64,000 bases of DNA from Acidisoma sp. L85 (lineage in GTDB: Bacteria > Pseudomonadota > Alphaproteobacteria > Acetobacterales > Acetobacteraceae), in contig NZ_LMUQ01000026.1 of the NCBI RefSeq assembly GCF_009765865.1, positions 123,968-187,967 on the forward strand. The letters run 5' to 3'. Below are positions 44,786-52,845 of the stretch, piece by piece. Position 1 is the stretch's first letter. Each line of letters starts with the position of its first letter. The position numbers and the translations under genes are program-made. The notes under the pieces were generated by a model. The model did no database searches, was not told where the DNA came from, and saw only the letters and a list, made by a program, of their open reading frames with translations.

Positions 44786-44880
44786 CGTCGTGCTCGGCGA
44801 AGGCCGAGCATCCACGCCTTGCCTTCAGGGCCGCGAGCGAAGGCGTGGACCCTCGGCCTTCGCCAAGGATGACGGGCGGG
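44786..44880. repeat. Dispersed palindromic intergenic repeat, copy 4
   Basis: The most symmetrical copy: GTGCTCGGCGAAGGCCGAGC, then ATCCACGCCTTGCCTT, a short centre, GAAGGCGTGGAC and CCTCGGCCTTCGCC, then GGATGACG. The left half is nearly the reverse complement of the right, so the whole ~90 bases can fold into one long cruciform or into three hairpins. It lies between the kinase stop and the end of convergent msrA. Confidence 0.8.
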
Positions 44881-44902
44881 GATCGCTTCGAGGTCTATAG
44901 GC

Positions 44903-45451
44903 TTAAGCCGCCGCAGGCTTCCGTAGCCGGCTTGTGAATTCCTTCCTAACCTTCGCGACCTTCGGCGCGATCACCACGCGGCAATAGCCGGCGTTGGGAT
45001 TGCGCGAATAGTAGTCGTCATGCTCGCGCTCGGCCGGGAAGAACTGGCGCAGCGGCTCGATCGTGGTGACGATCGGCTTGCCCCAGACGGAATTCGCCTC
45101 GAATTCCGCGATGACTTCGCGGGCGACCTTCGCCTGGGCATCATCGGTCACCAAGATCGTCGAGCGGTACTGGGTGCCGACGTCGTTGCCCTGGCGGTTG
45201 AGGCTCGTCGGGTCATGGGTGGTGAAAAACACGCGCAGCAGATCCGCGAAGGACAGGACCTCGGGGTCGAAACTGACGCGCACCACTTCCGCATGGCCCG
45301 TGCGGCCGGTGCAGATCTGCTCGTAGGTCGGACTGGGCGTCTGGCCGCCGGCATAACCGGACTGGACGTCCGACACGCCATTCAGTTCCTGGAAGACCGC
45401 CTCGGTGCACCAGAAGCACCCGCCACCCAATACCGCTTGCTCGACTGACAT
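44903..45451 (-). CDS. msrA: Peptide-methionine (S)-S-oxide reductase
   Basis: A 182-residue repair enzyme reducing methionine-S-sulfoxide. The catalytic Cys12 is in LGGGCFWCTE; substrate-binding residues follow in GVSDVQSGYAGG, HAEVV and HDPTSLNRQGNDVGTQYRS. The C-terminal region has a single conserved-type Cys (NAGYCRVVIAPKVAK) for resolving. The ATG at 45451 has GGAGAG upstream; a longer reading adds a basic stretch. Single gene, convergent with the kinase operon. Confidence 0.96.
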   Translation of the reverse strand: MSVEQAVLGGGCFWCTEAVFQELNGVSDVQSGYAGGQTPSPTYEQICTGRTGHAEVVRVSFDPEVLSFADLLRVFFTTHDPTSLNRQGNDVGTQYRSTILVTDDAQAKVAREVIAEFEANSVWGKPIVTTIEPLRQFFPAEREHDDYYSRNPNAGYCRVVIAPKVAKVRKEFTSRLRKPAAA

Positions 45452-45546
45452 TGTCGCTCTCCGTTTTTTGACCAACCGCCTCACACGGCATATCGGCATC
45501 GTGAGCACTCGGCAAAAGGGGCCGGATGCGCGGAGGAGGGTCCTGC

Positions 45547-46518
45547 ATGGCTATTGCGGAAAGCGCTGCCGCTGGCGGCCGGATTGTCACGATCGGTGAG
45601 ATCCTGGTCGAGATCATGGCGACACAGCCCGGCGACGGTTTCCGCGCGCCGATCGAGCTGACAGGTCCCTATCCCAGCGGCGCCCCGGCGATCTTCATCG
45701 ACCAGGTGGCGAAGCTCGGCCAGCCCTGCGCCATCATTAGCTGCGTCGGCGACGATGATTTCGGCTGGGTGAATATCGACCGGCTGAAGCGGGACGGCTG
45801 CGACGTGAGCGGGATCGAGGTGCGGGATGATCAGGTCACCGGCAGCGCCTTCGTGCGCTATACGACAAGCGGCGACCGCAACTTCGTTTTCAATATCCGC
45901 AACAGCGCCGCCGGCCAGACGCGGGTGACAGAGGCCGCCGCCGCCTTGCTCGCCGACTGCGCGCATCTCCATGTGATGGGTTCCTCGCTGAGCTCCGCCA
46001 GTTTGATCCGCGAAACACAAGAGGCCGTGGCGGCGGTGAAGGGCAGGGGCGGCACGATTTCATTCGACCCGAATGTACGGAAAGAAATCCTAGGCGCGCC
46101 GGATGTGCTACAGGCGATCAGCTATATGCTCTCCGCCTGCGACATCTTCATGCCGAGTGGCGCGGAGCTCACCATGCTAACCGAGGCGAAGACGGAAGCG
46201 GCGGCGATCGCCGAGATTCTCGGCCGTGGCATCACGGCCGTCGTCGTCAAGCGCGGCGCCGAAGGGGCGAGCTATCACGACAGCACGCAGGACCGCCGCA
46301 TCGCCGGCTTCGCGGTGACGGAACTGGACCCAACCGGCGCGGGCGATTGTTTCGGCGCCACCTTCGTCACCTGCCGGTTGCAGGGCCGCCCCATCGCCGA
46401 TTGCCTGCGCTACGCCGCCGCCTCGGGCGCCTTGGCCGTAACCCGGCGGGGACCCATGGAGGGTACTTCGAGCTTCGCGGAACTCGACGCGCTAATCGGC
46501 GAAGGCGCGGTGCAATGA
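45547..46518 (+). CDS. PfkB-family sugar kinase (possible tagatose kinase)
   Basis: A 323-residue ribokinase-type kinase. Features are IVTIGEILVEIMA, the sugar site around GGAPAIFI-like SGAPAIFIDQVAKLG, and the ATP/anion-hole motif LDPTGAGDCFGATF with the catalytic Asp. A strong GGAGGAGGG precedes the ATG at 45547. It overlaps the gatZ-like gene (ATGA). In Agrobacterium-type galactitol/tagatose pathways a kinase of this family phosphorylates D-tagatose and a GatZ-like protein handles the product; that is the best guess here, not proven. Confidence 0.82.
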   Translation: MAIAESAAAGGRIVTIGEILVEIMATQPGDGFRAPIELTGPYPSGAPAIFIDQVAKLGQPCAIISCVGDDDFGWVNIDRLKRDGCDVSGIEVRDDQVTGSAFVRYTTSGDRNFVFNIRNSAAGQTRVTEAAAALLADCAHLHVMGSSLSSASLIRETQEAVAAVKGRGGTISFDPNVRKEILGAPDVLQAISYMLSACDIFMPSGAELTMLTEAKTEAAAIAEILGRGITAVVVKRGAEGASYHDSTQDRRIAGFAVTELDPTGAGDCFGATFVTCRLQGRPIADCLRYAAASGALAVTRRGPMEGTSSFAELDALIGEGAVQ

Positions 46519-47795
46519 GCGCCGACATCCTTGCGAGCCTCGTCGCGGCACGGGCAGCGGGACGCCCCTTTGGCATCACCTCCGTCTGTTCGGCCCATCC
46601 GCTGGTCATCAAGGCAGCGCTGCTGCAAGCGAGCGAGGATGGTGGCCCGGCGCTCATCGAGGCGACCTGCAATCAGGTCAACCACCATGGCGGCTACACC
46701 GGAATGACCCCGGCGGGTTTTCGGGATTTCGTCGAAGGCATCGCCGCGCGGCTGGGCTTTCCGCGTGACCGTATCATCCTCGGTGGCGACCATCTCGGTC
46801 CCAACCCCTGGAAAACCCTGCCCGCGGAACAGGCGATGGCCGAGGCCGGGGCCATGGTGCGGGCCTATGCGCTGGCCGGCTTCGCCAAGCTGCATCTCGA
46901 TACGAGCATGGGCTGCGCCGGTGAGCCGGTGGCGCTGTCCGATACGGTGACGGCCGAGCGCGCGGCGAAGCTTGCCGCTGTCGCCGAAGCGGCCGCCGCG
47001 GAGATCGGCTCACGGCCGTATTACGTTGTTGGAACAGAGGTTCCGACGCCGGGCGGCGCGCTCGAAGCTCTCGACCACATGCATGTCACCGCGCCGGACG
47101 CACCGCTTAAGACCTATGAGATACATAAACATATGTTTATATCTCTAGGTCTCGACGACGCCCTAAGCCGGGTTGTGGCCCTGGTCGTACAGCCCGGCGT
47201 GGAGTTTGGTCATGACAGCGTGGCGCGATACAAGCCGGAGGCGGCAACCGCTCTGTCTGCGAGCCTGGAAGGCCTGCCGAGCCTCGTCTTCGAGGCGCAT
47301 TCAACGGACTACCAAAGCGAGGACGCCCTAGCCGCGTTGGTGCAGGATGGTTTTCCTATCCTCAAGGTCGGACCCGCTTTGACCTTTGCCCTGCGCGAGG
47401 CGCTTTACGGCCTCGACGCCATCGCCTCCTGCCTCATCGAGGGAGACGGGGTGGAACGGCTTCCATCGGTCATGGAGCGGCTCATGGTCGAGAAGCCGGG
47501 CAACTGGCAGGCGCATTACCACGGCACCCCCGCGGAGCAGCGGCTGCTGCGTCACTTCAGCTACAGCGACCGCATCCGCTACTATTGGGCCGAGCCCGAG
47601 GCGGTATCGGCTGTCGATGAACTCTTCGCGCGTCTCCGCGACCGGCCGATCCCACCGACCCTCGTCAGCCAGTTCCTTTCGCGGCTTTCCGACCGCGTGG
47701 CCGAGGGCCGCATTGCCGCCGATGCCCGCAGTCTGGCCCTCGAATCCGTGCGCGATGTGCTCCGGCTCTACGCTGCCGCCAGCATGGCGAGATAG
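46515..47795 (+). CDS. GatZ/KbaZ-like protein (possible D-tagatose 6-phosphate 4-epimerase)
   Basis: A 426-residue TIM-barrel-type protein of the GatZ/KbaZ family. Family segments are SVCSAHPLVIKAAL, EATCNQVNHHGGYTGM, GGDHLGPNPW, KLHLDTSMGCAGEP and VGTEVPTPGGA. In E. coli GatZ stabilises the tagatose-bisphosphate aldolase GatY, but no aldolase gene is present here; related stand-alone proteins in Agrobacterium were reported to epimerise tagatose 6-phosphate to fructose 6-phosphate. With the upstream kinase this makes a two-step route into glycolysis. An AT-rich palindrome with two ATA codons lies inside the gene at 47118-47145. Confidence 0.88.
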   Translation: MSADILASLVAARAAGRPFGITSVCSAHPLVIKAALLQASEDGGPALIEATCNQVNHHGGYTGMTPAGFRDFVEGIAARLGFPRDRIILGGDHLGPNPWKTLPAEQAMAEAGAMVRAYALAGFAKLHLDTSMGCAGEPVALSDTVTAERAAKLAAVAEAAAAEIGSRPYYVVGTEVPTPGGALEALDHMHVTAPDAPLKTYEIHKHMFISLGLDDALSRVVALVVQPGVEFGHDSVARYKPEAATALSASLEGLPSLVFEAHSTDYQSEDALAALVQDGFPILKVGPALTFALREALYGLDAIASCLIEGDGVERLPSVMERLMVEKPGNWQAHYHGTPAEQRLLRHFSYSDRIRYYWAEPEAVSAVDELFARLRDRPIPPTLVSQFLSRLSDRVAEGRIAADARSLALESVRDVLRLYAAASMAR

Positions 47796-47876
47796 GAGGG
47801 TTTCGCCGAAGACGCTTGGCAGAAAGGGCATGGCGGGACTATCTCCCCGGCATCCAAGTCGGAAGGCGAGCGGCTT

Positions 47877-48650
47877 ATGGCGGCGTTCAATACTGAAACC
47901 GTGACTAAGGTTCATCACTGGACGGACCGGTTATTCAGCTTCCAGACTACCCGCGACCCCGCTTTCCGCTTCCTCAATGGCCAATTCACGATGATTGGAT
48001 TGGAGATCGAGGGGAAACCCCTGCTCCGCGCCTATAGTCTGGCCAGCGCCAATTACGAGGAAGGCCTGGAATTCCTCAGCATCAAGGTGGCGGATGGTCC
48101 GCTGACCTCCCGCCTGCAGAATATTCGTGAGGGCGATACCGTTCTCGTCGGCCGCAAGCCGGTGGGCACGTTGGTCGCCGACAGCCTGCTGCCCGGCGAG
48201 ACGCTCTATCTGCTCGGCACCGGCACTGGCCTTGCGCCCTTTATGGCGATCATCAAGGACCCCGAGATCTACGAGCGTTTTCCGCGCGTGGTTCTGGTCC
48301 ATGGGGTGCGGCAAGTCGCAGAGCTTGCCTATGCCGATTACATCCAGCGCGATCTGCCGGGCGACGAGCTGATCGGCGATCTCGTCAGCGGCAAGCTCAT
48401 CTATTACCCGACCGTCACCCGCGAGCCCTTCCGCAACCGCGGCAGGCTGACGGACCTCATCGCCTCCGGCACCCTGACCCAGGAGCTTGGCCTGCCGCCG
48501 ATCGACAAGGCGCGCGATCGATTCATGCTCTGCGGCAGTCCCGAGATGCTGACGGACATGACCGCCTGGCTGCGCGGTCAGGGTTTCGAAGAGGGGAGCC
48601 ACGCTAAGCCGGCGGAATTCGTGGTGGAGAAGGCCTTCGTGGAGAAATAG
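47877..48650 (+). CDS. fpr: Ferredoxin-NADP reductase
   Basis: A 257-residue flavoenzyme exchanging electrons between NADPH and ferredoxin or flavodoxin. FAD is bound by LLRAYSLASANYEE (Arg-x-Tyr-Ser) and the NADP site is LLGTGTGLAPFMAI; MLCGSPEML and the C-terminal VEKAFVEK are family hallmarks of bacterial Fpr. Length is normal. GGAAGG lies about 12 bases before the ATG. It follows the gatZ-like gene by 81 bases and precedes an MFS gene; functional linkage is not obvious. Confidence 0.95.
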   Translation: MAAFNTETVTKVHHWTDRLFSFQTTRDPAFRFLNGQFTMIGLEIEGKPLLRAYSLASANYEEGLEFLSIKVADGPLTSRLQNIREGDTVLVGRKPVGTLVADSLLPGETLYLLGTGTGLAPFMAIIKDPEIYERFPRVVLVHGVRQVAELAYADYIQRDLPGDELIGDLVSGKLIYYPTVTREPFRNRGRLTDLIASGTLTQELGLPPIDKARDRFMLCGSPEMLTDMTAWLRGQGFEEGSHAKPAEFVVEKAFVEK

Positions 48651-48656
48651 CCCTTC

Positions 48657-49931
48657 ATGGCAAGAGACGGTCTCCGGCCCGGTTCAGCTTCGGGCCTGGC
48701 ACAGAATGCCAGCGCCTCTGTGCGGGAGATCGTCGACCTCATCGAGCATTGGACGCCGGCCTTTATCCGGGCGACCTTCGGCCTGTTCTTCGCCGGTTTC
48801 TCCACCTTCGCGCTGCTGTATTCGATCCAACCGCTCCTGCCGGTGTTCTCGCGGGAGTTTCACGTCAGCGCGGCGCATTCGAGCTTCGCGCTGTCATTGA
48901 CCACCGGCTTGATGGCGGTGTGCCTCTTGGGCGCCAGCAGCCTGTCCGAGAGCATCGGCCGCAAACCGATGATGATCGCCTCGGTGGTCGCATCCTCGCT
49001 GCTAATGCTGCTCTCCGCCGTGATGCCGAGCTGGACAGGGTTTCTCATCGTGCGTGCCCTCATGGGGGTAACGCTGAGCGGTTTGCCGGCGGTGGCGATG
49101 GCCTATGTGGCGGAGGAAATGCACCCCCGTTCCATCGGTCTTTCGATGGGGCTGTTCATCGGCGGCAATGCGGTGGGCGGGATGTTCGGGCGGCTCATCA
49201 TCGGGCTGCTTACCGACTACATGGGGTGGCGGACTTCAATCCTATTGATAGGACTATTTTCCTTCGTCGGCAGCCTCGTGACCTGGTGGTGCCTGCCGGC
49301 GTCGCGCAACTTCCGCAGCCGGACCTTGTCACTTGCCAGCCTCGGGAGTGCCTTCGCCTCCCATCTCAAGGACGAGGCGCTGCTGCTGCTTTTCGCTGAG
49401 GGCTTCCTGCTGATGGGCGGCTTCGTCGCGATCTACAATTACCTCGGCTATCGGTTGCTGGCGCCGCCCTTCGACCTCAGCCAGTCGGCGGTGGGGTTCA
49501 TTTTCGCGGCCTATCTGGTGGGCATTTTCAGTTCCGCCTGGATGGGCAATCTCGGCGGCCGGCTGGGGCGGCGGCGGGTGCTGTGGGTCGGCTTCGTTAT
49601 CATGGCGGTCGGCACCGGGCTCACCGAGGCGCACAGTCTCGTCCTGGTCATTCTCGGCGTGCTGGTTCTCACTTTCGGGTTTTTCGGCGCTCATTCGATC
49701 GCGAGCAGCTGGGTGGGCGCGCGGGCGCGCCACGCAAAGGCGCAGGCCTCGTCGCTCTATTTGTTCTTCTACTACGGCGGTTCGAGCGTGGTCGGCACCT
49801 TGGGCGGCGTATTTTGGGGCCATTTCGGTTGGACGGGCGTCACGGGCATGACCGGCACGCTCATCGCAATCGGGCTACTATTATCGTGGCGCCTCAGCCA
49901 CATCCAGCCGCTGGCGGTGCGATCAGCATGA
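48657..49931 (+). CDS. Major facilitator superfamily transporter (YnfM-like)
   Basis: A 424-residue inner-membrane carrier with about 12 hydrophobic helices. An N-terminal cytoplasmic stretch of ~38 residues precedes helix 1 (FGLFFAGFSTFALLYSIQPLLPVF); the loop 2-3 motif reads SLSESIGRKPMM, and a similar GNLGGRLGRRRVL appears in the second half. The pattern matches the YnfM/drug-efflux-type MFS group. Substrate unknown. It lies six bases after fpr. Confidence 0.88.
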   Translation: MARDGLRPGSASGLAQNASASVREIVDLIEHWTPAFIRATFGLFFAGFSTFALLYSIQPLLPVFSREFHVSAAHSSFALSLTTGLMAVCLLGASSLSESIGRKPMMIASVVASSLLMLLSAVMPSWTGFLIVRALMGVTLSGLPAVAMAYVAEEMHPRSIGLSMGLFIGGNAVGGMFGRLIIGLLTDYMGWRTSILLIGLFSFVGSLVTWWCLPASRNFRSRTLSLASLGSAFASHLKDEALLLLFAEGFLLMGGFVAIYNYLGYRLLAPPFDLSQSAVGFIFAAYLVGIFSSAWMGNLGGRLGRRRVLWVGFVIMAVGTGLTEAHSLVLVILGVLVLTFGFFGAHSIASSWVGARARHAKAQASSLYLFFYYGGSSVVGTLGGVFWGHFGWTGVTGMTGTLIAIGLLLSWRLSHIQPLAVRSA

Positions 49932-49999
49932 GGTGGCCGGGCTCTTGACCTGACCGCACCGCTCTGGACCTTCGTCTTGCGACGGAGGGACCAGCGGCC

Positions 50000-51172
50000 A
50001 TGCGGAATGGACTATCGGCGCAAGCCGCCTCGGCGGGGCTGCTTGCGGCACTCATCGGCTTCGCCTCCTCCTTTGCGGTCATCCTGCGAGGCCTGGGCGC
50101 GGCGGGCGCCACGCCGACGCAGGCAGCCTCCGCGCTGCTGGCGCTTTCGGTCGCCATGGGCGTCTGCGGCATTTTGCTGAGTGTCGGGACGCGCGTGCCG
50201 GTCAGCGTCGTCTGGTCGACGCCGGGCGCTGCCTTGCTCATCAGCGCGCCACCGGTTCCGGGTGGCTATGGCTATGCCGTGGGCGCCTTCATGCTGGCGA
50301 GCCTTCTGGTGATCCTCGCGGGACTCTGGACACCGCTGGGCCGGCTGGTCTCCGCCATTCCGCGCTCGCTCGCCAATGCCATGCTTGCGGGCGTGCTGTT
50401 CGAGCTTTGCCTCGCGCCGGTGCAGGCACTCGAACAGCAACCGCGTGATGCGATCATCATTCTGCTCGTCTGGGCCGCGGTGGGGCGGTTCCGGCGGCTC
50501 TATGCCGTGCCGGCCGCCGTGGTCGCGACGCTGATTCTGGCGGGCCTGGCGCTTCATCACGGCAGCACCGGCTTGCAGCTCCACCCGGTGCTGACCCTGA
50601 TCGAGCCGCACTTCGCCTGGGCGACGATCGCCAGCGTCACCATCCCGCTATTCGTTGTGACCATGGCGTCGCAGAATATCCCCGGCCTGGCCGTGCTGCA
50701 TATGAACGGCTACCGGCCGTCTCCGCGCCTGTTGTTCGCGAGCGCCGGGTTTACTGGCTTCCTGACGGCGCCCTTCGGCGGTCACATGCTCAACCTCGCG
50801 GCCATTACGGCGAGTCTCTGCGCCGGGCCGGATGCGCATCCTGACCCGGCCCGGCGCTGGTGGGCCGCGGTGGTCGCCGGGGTCGGCTACATCTTCCTCG
50901 GACTCCTCTCGGGCGCCATCACGACCTTTATCGCGCTGTCCTCGCCGGTGCTGATTGCCGCGGTCGCCGGTCTCGCGTTGCTCGGCCCCCTCGGCGGTGC
51001 ACTGGCCGGCGCGACCGCGGAACCGGCGGAGCGCGACGCCGCCATTCTTACGTTTCTCATTCCGGCTTCGGGTCTCAATTTCCTCGGCATCGGAGGCGCC
51101 TTCTGGGGCCTGGCGGCGGGCTGCGCGGTGCTGGCGATCCAGGGCAAAGGGCTATTCAGAAGAGCTGTCTAA
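50000..51172 (+). CDS. benE: BenE-family benzoate/H+ symporter
   Basis: A 390-residue membrane protein with about 12 hydrophobic helices. It matches the benzoate transporter BenE family: VWSTPGAALLI near residue 72, PRSLANAMLAGVLFELC, VVTMASQNIPGLAVLHMNGYRP near residue 218 and APFGGHMLNLAAITASLCAG. GGAGGGA lies about 12 bases before the ATG. No benzoate-degradation genes are nearby, so the true aromatic acid or other substrate is uncertain. Confidence 0.9.
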   Translation: MRNGLSAQAASAGLLAALIGFASSFAVILRGLGAAGATPTQAASALLALSVAMGVCGILLSVGTRVPVSVVWSTPGAALLISAPPVPGGYGYAVGAFMLASLLVILAGLWTPLGRLVSAIPRSLANAMLAGVLFELCLAPVQALEQQPRDAIIILLVWAAVGRFRRLYAVPAAVVATLILAGLALHHGSTGLQLHPVLTLIEPHFAWATIASVTIPLFVVTMASQNIPGLAVLHMNGYRPSPRLLFASAGFTGFLTAPFGGHMLNLAAITASLCAGPDAHPDPARRWWAAVVAGVGYIFLGLLSGAITTFIALSSPVLIAAVAGLALLGPLGGALAGATAEPAERDAAILTFLIPASGLNFLGIGGAFWGLAAGCAVLAIQGKGLFRRAV

Positions 51173-51210
51173 GATATATCTTGACTCTTCGGTTCAGCGA
51201 TATATCTTGA
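51171..51210 (+). promoter_or_regulatory. Promoter and repeated operator upstream of the PadR gene
   Basis: AAGATATATCTT (51171-51182, a perfect 12-base palindrome) and GATATATCTT (51199-51208) are two copies of the same site, each followed by GA, with starts 26 bases apart. TTGACT (51181-51186) and TATCTT (51203-51208) with a 16-base spacer make a good sigma-70 promoter that the two sites overlap. This suits autoregulation by the PadR protein encoded 28 bases downstream. Confidence 0.75.
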
Positions 51211-51237
51211 GCGTGTCGAACCAAGAAAGGACACGAC

Positions 51238-51852
51238 ATGTTTGGACATCATCATCTCGGCTGGGGCCGCCGCTTCGCCCATGACAACGAGGACAGCCCG
51301 CGCGGCGAGCGGGACGGCGAAGGCCGTTTCGGCGGCCGACACGGACGGCATGGCCCATGGGGTCACGATCGCCATGAGGGGCGAGGCGGTCGCGGCCGGG
51401 TCTTCGATCAGGGGGAGTTGCGACTTGTGCTTCTCGCGCTGATCGCCGAGCAGCCGCGCCATGGCTACGAGATCATCAAGGCCATCGAGGAGAAGCTCGG
51501 CGGCAGCTACAGCCCGAGCCCGGGAGTGATCTACCCGACCCTGACGCTACTCAACGAGCTGGGCTTTGCCACCGTCAGCGAGACCGGCGGCGGGCGCAAA
51601 CTCTACACCATCACCGAGGAAGGCCAGGCCGATCTCGCAGCGAATAAGCCGAACGTAGATGCGATTTTCGCTCGCATGGAGCGGACTTCGGCCTCGTCCT
51701 CGGGCAACCGGTCGCCGCAAGTAGTGCGGGCGGTGCAGAATATGCGGACCGCGCTGCATATGCGCCTGTCACGCGGTCCGCTGGCGGATGGCGAGGCTCA
51801 GGCTATCGCCGATGCCTTGGATGCCGCCGCCCGTGCTATCGAACGGGCCTGA
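51238..51852 (+). CDS. PadR-family regulator with His/Gly-rich N-terminus (YqjI-like)
   Basis: A 204-residue repressor. Residues 1-52 are rich in His, Gly and Arg (FGHHHLGWGRRF, GGRHGRHGPWGHDRHEGRGG), a likely metal-binding region as in the nickel-responsive E. coli YqjI. The winged-helix PadR domain follows (LRLVLLALIAEQPRHGYEIIKAIEE, SPSPGVIYPTLTLLNELG). AAAGGA precedes the ATG. Duplicated palindromic sites overlap its promoter. The next gene encodes a DUF2218 protein, a family often linked to siderophore-interacting reductases, which fits a role in nickel or iron homeostasis. Confidence 0.88.
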   Translation: MFGHHHLGWGRRFAHDNEDSPRGERDGEGRFGGRHGRHGPWGHDRHEGRGGRGRVFDQGELRLVLLALIAEQPRHGYEIIKAIEEKLGGSYSPSPGVIYPTLTLLNELGFATVSETGGGRKLYTITEEGQADLAANKPNVDAIFARMERTSASSSGNRSPQVVRAVQNMRTALHMRLSRGPLADGEAQAIADALDAAARAIERA

Positions 51853-51854
51853 GC

Positions 51855-52232
51855 ATGATCGGCGAGATTATGCTCTCCCTTAACCAGACGGGGGCGGCTA
51901 ATCCCGCCCCCGCAACGGAGACGACGAGGATGCTGGTAACCGAGACGTTTTGGGAAACGCCCAGCCCGGCCCGCTATATGGGCCAGCTCTGCAAGCATTT
52001 CGCGCATCGCGCGCCGGTAGTGCTGAATGAGGCTGACGGCAAGATCACCTTCTCCTTCGGCACCTGCGACGCGATTGCCGAAGCGACCGGCTTGCGCATG
52101 CGCGCCACGGCGCCGGATGCGGAGGACATGGCTCAGCTGCAGCGGGTCATCATCAGCCACCTGCAGCGCTTCGCCTTCCGCGAGATGACGGAGGAGCAGG
52201 CGGCGGCGATAGTTTGGAGCGCCGCCGGCTGA
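51855..52232 (+). CDS. DUF2218 domain-containing protein
   Basis: A 125-residue protein matching DUF2218: ARYMGQLCKHFAHR, GKITFSFGTC and LQRVIISHLQRFAFRE. Such proteins are found beside or fused to siderophore-interacting FAD-binding reductases of the YqjH type. It lies two bases after the PadR/YqjI-like gene and would share its promoter and metal-dependent control. A downstream ATG at 51930 would give the compact domain without the first 25 residues. No ferric reductase gene is adjacent. Confidence 0.85.
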   Translation: MIGEIMLSLNQTGAANPAPATETTRMLVTETFWETPSPARYMGQLCKHFAHRAPVVLNEADGKITFSFGTCDAIAEATGLRMRATAPDAEDMAQLQRVIISHLQRFAFREMTEEQAAAIVWSAAG

Positions 52233-52302
52233 CGGTCGACGATCGCTGAACGAGATTGGTGAGGGGTCGGTCGATTTTTTTGGCTTACAGTCTAGATGTA
52301 GA

Positions 52303-52845
52303 TCAGAGCAACGAGTTTGCCAGATTGTAGTACTGAATTCGAAGCGAATATATGTCGACGTTCGTAGGGGGCCCGCCGGATAGCGAATTCTTATAAGCTG
52401 TAGCGAGATGCTGGAAATTACGCAGAGATGCCTTTGTCGTTTCATCTGAAGTTCTCAGAATGGCCGCAGCTGCCGTGTTGATGATCCAATTGGCTGTTTC
52501 GATTCTATCGTCCGGTTTGGCACCCGCTTGGGCAGCTGCTCGAATCGTTCCTGGATCAATGTGGTAGGTCGATGGCTTCAGCTTTCGCGTCAAGTTGCAG
52601 GCAAACCTGTAGAGAAAGCTTGGGGGCTTTTGAGGCAGAGGTGGTCCAACGAACGCGATATTCTGTGGCGTTGGATTCAGAATTAACGCGATTTCCCGTG
52701 GCTGCTCATGCGGACGAAAGAATTTGTCTTGAGGAAATTGGCCTTGCTTGCTGTTTGATTTTGCGGGATGCAATTCGAACTTTTTTTGAGCTGGTGGCGA
52801 CGGATCTCTATTGGAAGGCCGGCCCCCTGGTTGTATCCACGTCAT
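52303..52845 (-). CDS. Hypothetical protein in AT-rich accessory DNA
   Basis: A 180-residue protein with no recognised family. The N-terminal ~85 residues are Pro-, Gln- and Lys-rich and probably disordered (WIQPGGRPSNRDPSPPAQKK); residues ~95-180 are predicted helical by pattern (TIRAAAQAGAKPDDRIETAN, SDETTKASLRNFQHLATAYK). AAAGGA lies nine bases before the ATG at 52845. The DNA is clearly AT-richer than its surroundings, suggesting recent acquisition. No secretion signal is visible, although the disordered N-terminus would be compatible with a translocated protein. Confidence 0.5.
   Translation of the reverse strand: MTWIQPGGRPSNRDPSPPAQKKFELHPAKSNSKQGQFPQDKFFRPHEQPREIALILNPTPQNIAFVGPPLPQKPPSFLYRFACNLTRKLKPSTYHIDPGTIRAAAQAGAKPDDRIETANWIINTAAAAILRTSDETTKASLRNFQHLATAYKNSLSGGPPTNVDIYSLRIQYYNLANSLL

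Noticed and set aside
8361-44880. Repeats as a CRISPR array
   Set aside because: The four copies are kilobases apart, imperfect and palindromic, with no regular spacers and no cas genes.
52274-52280. Run of seven T after the DUF2218 gene as an intrinsic terminator
   Set aside because: The T-run is present but the preceding bases do not form a clear GC-rich stem.
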